Shown here in pieces: positions 44,989-51,611 of a stretch of DNA of 64,000 bases. A model generated the notes under the pieces. The model was not told the DNA's origin and made no database searches. It saw only the letters and a list, made by a program, of their open reading frames with translations. Source of the DNA: Myxococcales bacterium (lineage in GTDB: Bacteria > Myxococcota_A > Polyangia > Haliangiales > Haliangiaceae); contig JADJJK010000038.1 in assembly GCA_016706545.1 (NCBI GenBank), forward strand, positions 30,227-94,226, written 5' to 3'. How positions within the stretch are numbered: the stretch's first letter is position 1; every line of letters begins with the position of its first letter. The position numbers were made by a program, and so were the translations under genes.

Positions 44989-45060
44989 GCTCGTCGGCGC
45001 TTGCCGGGGCTCGTCGCCGCTCGTCGGGGCTCGTCGGGGCTCGTCGGGGCTCGTCGCTCG
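44989..45060. repeat. 10-bp tandem repeat GGGGCTCGTC
   Basis: At least four exact or near-exact units between the genes at 44446 and 45135. Outside coding sequence; no hairpin with T-run. It lies about 40 bp upstream of the TTGACA box of the phosphodiesterase promoter. Confidence 0.85.
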
Positions 45061-45100
45061 TCGCCAGCCGTCGGGGCCCCTGGAATTCTCGTATGCGCCT

Positions 45101-45129
45101 TTGACATCGCGGCGTTCCCTTCGTATCCA
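45101..45129 (+). promoter_or_regulatory. Strong promoter of the CpdA-like gene (leaderless)
   Basis: TTGACA (45101-45106), exactly 17 bases, TATCCA (45124-45129), five bases (GCACC), then ATG at 45135. Initiation should fall on or beside the start codon. Confidence 0.72.
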
Positions 45130-45134
45130 GCACC

Positions 45135-46064
45135 ATGCGCATCGCGCACTGCTCTGATCTTCACCTGCTGTCGCACGAAGGCGCGCGGCTTCTGCACTAC
45201 GCCAACAAGCGGTGGATCGGGGCGATGAACCTCCTGTCTAGTCGCTCGCGGCACTACCACACCGACGCCTTCGAGGACATGGTCGCCGATCTCAACGCGC
45301 TCAGCGTCGAGCACGTGATCTGCACCGGCGACGTCACCAACCTGGCCTTCGCGCAGGAGTTTGCATATGCGCGCCAGCGCTTCGACGGGCTGACCGCGGG
45401 GCCGGCCAACGTCACCGTGGTCCCCGGCAACCACGACGCCTATGTGGCCGAGGGCGTGGATCACTTCCTGTCGGAGTTTGCCAGCTACTGCCAGTCTGAC
45501 GACGGCTGGGACTGGCCCGCGGACGACAGCAAGGATGGCCGGCTGCGCTGGCCGATCGTGCGGGTGCGCGGGGACGTGGCCATCATCGGCGTCTCCACCA
45601 GCCGGGCCACGCCGTGGTTCCGCGCGCACGGCACGGTGGGGCAGGTGCAGCTCGAGCGGCTGCGCAGCGCGCTGGCGGATCCGCGGCTCGCTGGCAAAGT
45701 CCGGATCGTCGCGATCCATCATCCGCCGGTGGGCAAGCGCGCCGCCTCCAAGGTGCGTGGACTGCGTGACCATGCGTCTTTTGCTTCGCTGGTATCCGAG
45801 CTGGGCGCCGATCTGGTGATCCATGGCCATGAGCACCGAGATCTGCGCGAGACCTTGCTGGATGCCAGGCAGCGCGAGATCCCGGTTCTTGGCGTGCCTT
45901 CAGGTACCTATGAGGCCGGCAAGCCGGCGCTCACCGGCCGGTACCGGATCTTCGAGATCGAAGATGGTCGGATCATCGGACATCATCTACGGATCTGGCA
46001 TCGCGCTCGCAGAATCTTTGAGCGCGATGCACACGAGCCGGCGATGTCCGCGAAATCTGGTTAG
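45135..46064 (+). CDS. Calcineurin-like phosphoesterase, CpdA/3',5'-cAMP phosphodiesterase type
   Basis: This 309-aa enzyme has the complete metallophosphoesterase set: SDLHLLSH (D-x-H), CTGDVTNL (GD), VPGNHDAY (GNHD), AIHHPP and IHGHEH. It binds two metals and hydrolyses phosphodiesters or monoesters; CpdA-type cyclic nucleotide phosphodiesterases have this layout, but substrate preference cannot be read. It may matter for the cyclic-nucleotide-binding protein at 54773. An insertion with DDGWDWPADDS is unusual. Confidence 0.9.
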   Translation: MRIAHCSDLHLLSHEGARLLHYANKRWIGAMNLLSSRSRHYHTDAFEDMVADLNALSVEHVICTGDVTNLAFAQEFAYARQRFDGLTAGPANVTVVPGNHDAYVAEGVDHFLSEFASYCQSDDGWDWPADDSKDGRLRWPIVRVRGDVAIIGVSTSRATPWFRAHGTVGQVQLERLRSALADPRLAGKVRIVAIHHPPVGKRAASKVRGLRDHASFASLVSELGADLVIHGHEHRDLRETLLDARQREIPVLGVPSGTYEAGKPALTGRYRIFEIEDGRIIGHHLRIWHRARRIFERDAHEPAMSAKSG

Positions 46065-46213
46065 CGCCTGGTGTCAGGTGCGAGCGGGCTTCGTCACCTG
46101 GGGTTCGCGTGCGTCGGCTTTTGCACACCCCGCAGCACCCTGGCAGGGCGCGCGTTCATCGCGCGGCCCGCACACGAGATACCCCGCCAAGCAGTTCGAG
46201 ATAACTGCGCAAC

Positions 46214-46243
46214 TTGACAATGGTTTGTCGGTTGGGGTACCTC
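46214..46243 (+). promoter_or_regulatory. Promoter of the aminotransferase-phosphatidyltransferase operon
   Basis: TTGACA (46214-46219), 18 bases, TACCTC (46238-46243). Unlike other promoters here it leaves a ~35-nt leader with a Shine-Dalgarno (AAGGA, 46275-46279) 7 nt before the GTG start. Confidence 0.55.
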
Positions 46244-46286
46244 GCAACTCCGATCAGGCGGCCAGGAGCCGCCGAAGGACTACGCC

Positions 46287-47591
46287 GTGACGAACTACAG
46301 CAAGGAAGAAGCCGACACGTGGGTTGCCAAGGACGAGGAGTTCGTGATGCGTCCCTGGACCCACCCACCGGGCGAGCCGGTGATCGTGGCCAAAGGCAGG
46401 GGCTGCACGATCACTGATGTTCACGGCAAGGAGTACCTGGACCTCACCGCCGGGTACTTCGTCAACGCGGCCGGTCACTGTCACCCGCGCATCGTCGAGG
46501 CGGCGACTCGCCAGCTCGGCGAAGTGCTGCAGGTGTCCGGAAAGCACGGCACCGTGGCCGCCATCCGCCTGGCCGAGCGGCTGGTTCACCTGGCGCCCAA
46601 GGGCTTGCACAAAGCGTTCTTCTCCACCGGCGGATCGGAGAGCAACGAGTTCGCGCTGCGCATGGCGCGGCAGCACAAGAAGAAGCCGGACGTCGCGTAC
46701 CTGGAGAACGCCTATCACGGGCTGACCATCGGCTCGCTCGAGGTGACCGCCAGCGACAAGTACCGCGAGTCGGCGGGCCGGCCGCTGGGCGCCAACACCT
46801 ACGCGGTGCCCAACGCCTATTGCTACCGCTGCAAGTTTGGCCCGGCGGCCACCTGCAAGGTGGAGTGCCTCGATGGCCTGGCCGCGGCGTTTGACGCGCG
46901 GCCGCAGACCGCGGCGGTGATCGCCGAGCCGATCCAGTCCGTCGGCGGCCTGGCGCCGCCGCAGAAGTGGTGGGACCGCTTCGATCGCGTCCGCAAGGAG
47001 CGCGGCATCCTGCTGGTGCTCGACGAGGTGCAGACCGGCCTCGGCCGCACCGGCAAGATGTTCGCCGCCGAGCACTACGGCCTCATCCCGGACATCATGA
47101 CCGGCGGCAAGGGGCTCTCCGGCGGCGTGGGCTCGCTGGCGATGACCATGGCGCCCGACGCGCTGGTCGAGAAGTTCTTTGGCGGCACCACGCCCACCTC
47201 CGGCGGCAACGCGGTCTCTGCGGCCGCTGGGCTAGCCTTGCTCGACACCATCGTCGATGAGGGCCTGATCGAGAACGCCGCGCGCATGGGGCGCTACTTC
47301 ACGGAGGCATCCTGGAGCCTCAAGGATCCATGGATCGGCGACGTGCGCTTCACCGGCCTGCTCGGCGGCATCGAGCTGGTGCGCGACATCGCCAGCAAGG
47401 AGATCCTGGGCAAGGCGGAGGTGTCGCGGATCAAGGATCTCTTGCATGAGCAGGGCATGTTGATCACGGTGTCAGGGACCCACGGCAACGTGCTGCGCCT
47501 GCAGCCGCCGCTCATCGTCACCGCCGCGCAGATCGATCAGTTCCTGGCCGTGCTGGCCAAGGTCTTGCCCGCGGTTCGCAAAGGGAAGTGA
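46287..47591 (+). CDS. Class III PLP-dependent aminotransferase
   Basis: This 434-aa enzyme belongs to the ornithine/GABA/AGXT2 group. The PLP Lys is K275 in TGGKGLSGG; LVLDEVQTGLGRTG carries the ring-binding Asp; FFSTGGSESNEFALRMAR binds the phosphate. It would move an amino group between an ω-amino compound, or alanine, and a keto acid or aldehyde. Two CxxC-like pairs near 180-195 (YCYRCKFG, CKVEC) recall a cysteine-rich insert seen in a subset of these enzymes. GTG 46287 is well supported by its Shine-Dalgarno. It is first in a tight operon with two CDP-alcohol phosphatidyltransferases (1-bp gap), which suggests it makes the amino alcohol or modifies a lipid headgroup; this is inference. 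Confidence 0.94.
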   Translation: MTNYSKEEADTWVAKDEEFVMRPWTHPPGEPVIVAKGRGCTITDVHGKEYLDLTAGYFVNAAGHCHPRIVEAATRQLGEVLQVSGKHGTVAAIRLAERLVHLAPKGLHKAFFSTGGSESNEFALRMARQHKKKPDVAYLENAYHGLTIGSLEVTASDKYRESAGRPLGANTYAVPNAYCYRCKFGPAATCKVECLDGLAAAFDARPQTAAVIAEPIQSVGGLAPPQKWWDRFDRVRKERGILLVLDEVQTGLGRTGKMFAAEHYGLIPDIMTGGKGLSGGVGSLAMTMAPDALVEKFFGGTTPTSGGNAVSAAAGLALLDTIVDEGLIENAARMGRYFTEASWSLKDPWIGDVRFTGLLGGIELVRDIASKEILGKAEVSRIKDLLHEQGMLITVSGTHGNVLRLQPPLIVTAAQIDQFLAVLAKVLPAVRKGK

Positions 47592-47592
47592 C

Positions 47593-48327
47593 ATGAACCT
47601 GTTCGCCATTCGCAAGAACGTCGACAAGGTCCTGCATCCGGTGGTCCACGCGCTGGCCCTCTTGCCGTTGCACGCCAACACCTGGACCTTGGTCGGGGCC
47701 ATGATCGGCCTTGCCGGTGGCGCGGTGTTCTACTACGGCATGTGGTGGGCGGGCTTTGCGCTGCTCTTGATCCGCGGCCTGGTGGACCACGTGGACGGCT
47801 ACAAGGCGCGCAACTTCGGGCAGCGCTCCACGTTTGGCGCGGTGATGGACGACGTGGCGGATCGCTGGGTGCTCGGCGTCATGTACGCAGGCGGCTGCAT
47901 CCACCTGGCCAAGGACTATCCGCACGTGCTCATCGTGCTGGGCATTGGCCTCAGCGGCGCGCTGACCAACGTCATCATCAAGCTGTCGATCTACGCCGAG
48001 TCGCAGCAGGACGTGTTTCGCGACAACGGCAAGATCGGCCACCCGGTGGACGTGGTGGGGCTCTTCGGCTCTGCGGAGTTCATCATCTACTACGGCGCGG
48101 GCGCGTTCTTCACCGCGCTCCTGGGCGATGGGCGCCCGATGCTGGTCGGCTGCTGGGCGGTGGCGGTGCTCTCGCACGTCTCGCTGTTGCAGCGCGTGGT
48201 GTTCGCGTGGCGGCGCTATCGCTTCGTGGATCCGGGCGCCGCCGCGAAGGCGCTGGAGGACGAGGCCGCCACCAAGGACGCCGGCGCGCCTTCCGCCGCG
48301 GCGCCGCAGGCGAGCAGCGGGACCTAG
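47593..48327 (+). CDS. CDP-alcohol phosphatidyltransferase (first)
   Basis: This 244-aa membrane enzyme with about six helices has the full CDP-alcohol motif D-xx-DG-xx-AR-x8-G-xxx-D-xxx-D, seen as VDHVDGYKARNFGQRSTFG and AVMDDVADR. It transfers a phospho-alcohol between CDP and a lipid or alcohol acceptor in phospholipid synthesis. Which headgroup it uses is not visible. The Ala/Glu/Lys tail is species-specific. One base separates it from the aminotransferase; the second, different, enzyme of the same family follows after 4 bp. Confidence 0.92.
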   Translation: MNLFAIRKNVDKVLHPVVHALALLPLHANTWTLVGAMIGLAGGAVFYYGMWWAGFALLLIRGLVDHVDGYKARNFGQRSTFGAVMDDVADRWVLGVMYAGGCIHLAKDYPHVLIVLGIGLSGALTNVIIKLSIYAESQQDVFRDNGKIGHPVDVVGLFGSAEFIIYYGAGAFFTALLGDGRPMLVGCWAVAVLSHVSLLQRVVFAWRRYRFVDPGAAAKALEDEAATKDAGAPSAAAPQASSGT

Positions 48328-48331
48328 CCGG

Positions 48332-48991
48332 ATGTCGAACCGGATGTCGAACCCGATGTCGAGCTCCTCCGCTGCCAGGTCCACCAGCGCACCTCCTGCC
48401 ACCGCGCCGCGGCTGGTGTCGCCTTACAACCCCGCCAACGCGGTGACGGCGTCGCGCTTCCTGACGCTGCCGCCCTTTCTGTGGGCGGTCCACCACGGCC
48501 ACTACCAGATCGCCGCGGTGGCGATCGTGGTGTGCGCGCTGCTCGACAAGGTCGACGGGCTGGTCGCCAAGGTGTTTGACTGCCGCAGCTCCTTTGGCGA
48601 GCTGTTCGACGCCATCACCGATGGGGTCTGCTACGGCTTCTGCCTGATCGTGCTGGCGGTCTACGGCTGGGCGCCCGCGGTGGCGGTGGTGGCCGCGCTG
48701 GGCCTCGGCGGCCTCAACTCGGTGTTCCGCGCGATCCACATCAAGCGCGTCGGGCGGCCGGTGAACTACAAGTCGTACGCGATGGAGCGCCTGGTGGGGT
48801 TCATCGCCTACCTGGTGGGCTTCGCCGTCGCGCGCTACGAGGTGACGTACTACTACTGGACGTTCTTGCCGCTCATGGTGGTGGTGGTGGCGCACGACGC
48901 CAAGCGCATGCTGCTGGATCCGGTGCCGCCTCCGCCCGCTGCCGACGGGGCGACGTCGACCTCGGAGCTGGTGGCCAAGGAGGGCGTATGA
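48332..48991 (+). CDS. CDP-alcohol phosphatidyltransferase (second, divergent)
   Basis: This 219-aa membrane enzyme has the same motif, but AR is AK: LLDKVDGLVAKVFDCRSSFG and ELFDAITD. It is not a recent copy of its neighbour. The N-terminal PYNPANAVTASRFLTLP region resembles PgsA/PssA-type enzymes that act on CDP-diacylglycerol. Three in-frame ATGs open the gene (MSNRMSNPMSSSS); I took the first. The stop overlaps the next gene (ATGA). A second acceptor or a two-step headgroup pathway would explain two such enzymes side by side. Confidence 0.91.
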   Translation: MSNRMSNPMSSSSAARSTSAPPATAPRLVSPYNPANAVTASRFLTLPPFLWAVHHGHYQIAAVAIVVCALLDKVDGLVAKVFDCRSSFGELFDAITDGVCYGFCLIVLAVYGWAPAVAVVAALGLGGLNSVFRAIHIKRVGRPVNYKSYAMERLVGFIAYLVGFAVARYEVTYYYWTFLPLMVVVVAHDAKRMLLDPVPPPPAADGATSTSELVAKEGV

Positions 48992-49203
48992 CCTTCGTTC
49001 CACACGCCGCGATCGTCTGGTTCGTCACCACGGTCACCATGGCGCTTTCGAGCGCCTGGCTCGTGTACGACTCGTGGAACCTGTGGCGGCTGCGCGGCGC
49101 CGACCGGAAAGACCCGCTGGTGCGTGACAAGATCTTTGGCTATGTGATCGGCGTCATCACGGCGGTGGTGGGCATCGTCGGCGTGCTGCGCTACCACACG
49201 TGA
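48988..49203 (+). CDS. Small two-helix membrane protein of the lipid operon
   Basis: A 71-aa protein with helices near 7-27 and 50-67 and a charged loop (RLRGADRKDPLVRDK) between. No known family. Start overlaps the phosphatidyltransferase stop, so it is translationally coupled and may be a subunit or stabiliser of the membrane enzymes. Confidence 0.77.
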   Translation: MTFVPHAAIVWFVTTVTMALSSAWLVYDSWNLWRLRGADRKDPLVRDKIFGYVIGVITAVVGIVGVLRYHT

Positions 49204-49210
49204 GCTGGCG

Positions 49211-50149
49211 CTAGCTGATCTCGTCGGGCTCAGCGGGCTCAGCGGGAGCCTCGCCGCCGGCCGCGTCGTCGAGCTTGCCCTGCGCGGTCAGCGGCAGCCG
49301 GTCGCCGTGCCCCAGCACGGAGACCAGCGCCTCGACCTGCCGCGCCTTGGCCTGCGCGGTCAGGCGGTATCGCGGCATGCTGGGCGGGCCCAGCCGCAGG
49401 TGGAGCGTGCCCCAGTGGACCGGCACCATGGTGCGGGCGCCCAGGCGCTCGAAGATATCGAGCGCGCAGTCCGGATCGATGTGGACCCCGCGATCGAGCG
49501 CCCTTCGCCGCATGCGGTAGTACCAGACCGGCATCATGCCACCCACCGGCAACAGGGTGGCCGCCAGGTTCCAGCGCTTGCCGATGGCGTCAAAGACCTG
49601 GTGATCCGAGAAGTCGACGTCACCGGCGTGGTGGATGGCTGGCGCGTCGTCGACCGCGGCGCGCACGACGTACCCCACGCACTCCGGCAGGGCGGTCTTG
49701 CGCCAACGACCCGTGTCGTGGCACGTGGGCACCGCCTCGATCTCGGCCCCGGCGATCTGGAGCTGGTCTCCGGCGGTGACCTCGATCACCCGCGAGAAGC
49801 CCAGGTCCGCCACGATGGCGGCGGCGCCGCGCGGCACCACGAGCTGCGCGCTGCGAGGGACCGCCTTGAGGCTCCACCGGTTCAGGTGATCGACGTGGGA
49901 GTGGGTGATGAGCACGGCGTCCACCGCGCCGGCTCGTCGAGTGCGGCTGCGCCCGAGCGGATCGAAGAGCAACCGAGCCTGGCCCACCTCGGCCAGGGCA
50001 GAGGCGTGCCCAAGCCAGGTGACGAACGTGGTGGCGGCTTGCTGCGGCGCTGGCTGCGCGGGTGCCACTTGTGGGACCTTCGGCGCGCCGCCGCGGTCAC
50101 GGTTGTGGTCGTTCTTGCTGGGCGGTGGAGAACTCGTGTCATTCGCCAT
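49211..50149 (-). CDS. MBL-fold hydrolase, NAPE-PLD/UlaG-like
   Basis: This 312-aa protein has WLGHAS, the zinc motif T-H-S-H-V-D-H, a later H-H-A-G-D-V-D-F-S-D-H and V-P-V-H-W-G-T, matching the β-lactamase-fold family that includes N-acyl-phosphatidylethanolamine phospholipase D. No signal peptide; the first ~40 residues are a Pro/Ala/Gln leader. It may hydrolyse a phosphodiester in a lipid or similar molecule. It lies head to head with the LysE gene and tail to tail (7-bp gap) with the lipid operon, which makes a lipid substrate attractive but unproven. Confidence 0.87.
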   Translation of the reverse strand: MANDTSSPPPSKNDHNRDRGGAPKVPQVAPAQPAPQQAATTFVTWLGHASALAEVGQARLLFDPLGRSRTRRAGAVDAVLITHSHVDHLNRWSLKAVPRSAQLVVPRGAAAIVADLGFSRVIEVTAGDQLQIAGAEIEAVPTCHDTGRWRKTALPECVGYVVRAAVDDAPAIHHAGDVDFSDHQVFDAIGKRWNLAATLLPVGGMMPVWYYRMRRRALDRGVHIDPDCALDIFERLGARTMVPVHWGTLHLRLGPPSMPRYRLTAQAKARQVEALVSVLGHGDRLPLTAQGKLDDAAGGEAPAEPAEPDEIS

Positions 50150-50190
50150 AGATATCGGGCCCCACCGCCTGCTATAGCACGGGGGCTTTC

Positions 50191-50826
50191 GTGCTGGTCT
50201 TCTTCCTGATCGGGTTCGCCGCTGGCGCCCTCACCGGTGTCCCCATTGGCCCGGTCAACGTCGCGGTGATCGACGCGGCGTACCGGTACACCATGCGGCG
50301 GGCGCTGGCGGTGGGGCTCGGCGGCGCCATCGCGGACGCGCTGTACTGCGCGCTCGGCGTGGCCGGGGTGACGCCGGTCTTGCGCTCGAACCCCTCCATC
50401 CCGCCGGTGCTCTACGCCATCAGCGGCGTGGTGCTCCTTGGCTACGGCGTGCTGACGGTGCGCACGCGGCCCATGGTGCCGGTGCAGCACGAATCCGCGC
50501 CGACACCGCGCGCGTCGCGCGAGGCCTGGTCCGGGTTCAAGATCGGCATCACGCTCATCATCCTCAACCCAGCCGCGATCGTCACCTGGGTCGTCATCGT
50601 CGGCTCGTTCATCCCTGACGCCAGCTCGGTCGAGGGGCTCATCACCGCAGCGGGCGTGTTTGTCGGCAGCTTCGTGTGGTTCGCGCTGGTGGCGATCTTG
50701 ACCCAGAAGGGCAAGAGCGCCTTCGGTGACAAGGCGCTGTGGATCCCGCGCGCGGTGGGGATCGCGCTCATCGTGTACGCGCTGTACTTGCTGTCGAAGG
50801 CGCTCCGATACTTTCTCGGCTTCTGA
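50191..50826 (+). CDS. LysE-family exporter
   Basis: This 211-aa protein has six helices, an N-terminal G-V-P-I-G-P-V-N-V and a central NPAAIVTW, the LysE/RhtB signatures. It would export an amino acid or amino-acid-like compound with the proton gradient. GTG 50191 is preceded by an extended -10 box TGCTATAGC (50170-50178). Confidence 0.9.
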   Translation: MLVFFLIGFAAGALTGVPIGPVNVAVIDAAYRYTMRRALAVGLGGAIADALYCALGVAGVTPVLRSNPSIPPVLYAISGVVLLGYGVLTVRTRPMVPVQHESAPTPRASREAWSGFKIGITLIILNPAAIVTWVVIVGSFIPDASSVEGLITAAGVFVGSFVWFALVAILTQKGKSAFGDKALWIPRAVGIALIVYALYLLSKALRYFLGF

Positions 50827-50850
50827 CGCTGGCTCCCGGCTGGCTTCCGG

Positions 50851-51483
50851 TCAGTTCTCCATCGATTCGAGGAGCTCGCCCACCGTCTCTTCGACCTTGG
50901 CCGCGATCCGCTTGGGCACCGGCGAGCCGGCCTCGGCCACGAGCTGCGCCAGCTTGCGCGCGGTCTGCAGGATGGCCTGGCGGAGCCGCTCTCCGCGATC
51001 TCTCTCATCCTCGGGGAACGCCACCTCACGGAACTTGCGGGACAGCAGCGGGGCCTCGGCTCCCTCGTCGAAGGCGGCGCGCCGGATGGTGCTCAGCGTC
51101 TCGTCATCCGCGGCGCCGCGCTCGGTGGCCTTGGCCACGAACTCCACCGCGCCGAGGCTTGGCACCGTGCCCTCGTTGCCGCGCGCCCGCTCCAGCACGC
51201 GCGGCGCGCTGGTCTCGAGGAAGCGGTAGCTGCCCAGGAGCTTGGCCACGGTGGAGGTGCGCAGGTGCAGCTCGTTGCGGCAGTACGCATCGAAGTCCTC
51301 GAAGCCCCATCGTTTCCACGAGCCGCGGTGCTGCACGCTGGCCAGCGCCTCGGCGAGCTCGAGCCAGGTTCGCTTGAAGGCGCGGGCCTTGGCCAGGGTG
51401 TCCGCGCGCTCGGCGTCTCCGGCGACCGCCTGCTGGCGATCTTCCATCTGCCGGTCGGTTTTCGTGATGATCTTGGCACCCAT
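50851..51483 (-). CDS. Unknown protein with possible DNA-binding helices
   Basis: This 210-aa, highly charged, helical protein has no signal. Residues ~35-95 contain WLELAEALASVQ and FDAYCRNELHLRTSTVAKLLGSYRFL, which look like a helix-turn-helix of the kind seen in ParB/KorB-like and plasmid-replication proteins. The similarity is from reading only. A regulator or nucleoid-associated protein is one possibility. It converges on the LysE gene with a 24-bp gap. Confidence 0.72.
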   Translation of the reverse strand: MGAKIITKTDRQMEDRQQAVAGDAERADTLAKARAFKRTWLELAEALASVQHRGSWKRWGFEDFDAYCRNELHLRTSTVAKLLGSYRFLETSAPRVLERARGNEGTVPSLGAVEFVAKATERGAADDETLSTIRRAAFDEGAEAPLLSRKFREVAFPEDERDRGERLRQAILQTARKLAQLVAEAGSPVPKRIAAKVEETVGELLESMEN

Positions 51484-51595
51484 CGCGGGCGCACAGTAGG
51501 GCAGGGGTATGATCCCCGGTGGCGGCGCCGGGCCTCAAGGCCACCTTCGCAACGCAAAATGTAGGAGCTACGAAGCCTTCCGCTTCATCTAGCGC

Positions 51596-51601
51596 TATAA
51601 T
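51596..51601 (+). promoter_or_regulatory. Perfect TATAAT -10 box of the Ser/Thr kinase gene
   Basis: TATAAT at 51596-51601 lies 10 nt before ATG 51612, leaving a leader of only a few bases. No good -35 at 16-18 bp, so an activator may be needed. Confidence 0.5.
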
Positions 51602-51611
51602 CGGGGCCCTC

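Noticed and set aside
46065..46213. Extra gene or riboswitch before the aminotransferase
   Set aside because: No convincing frame and no recognised riboswitch core; only the promoter at 46214 is supported.
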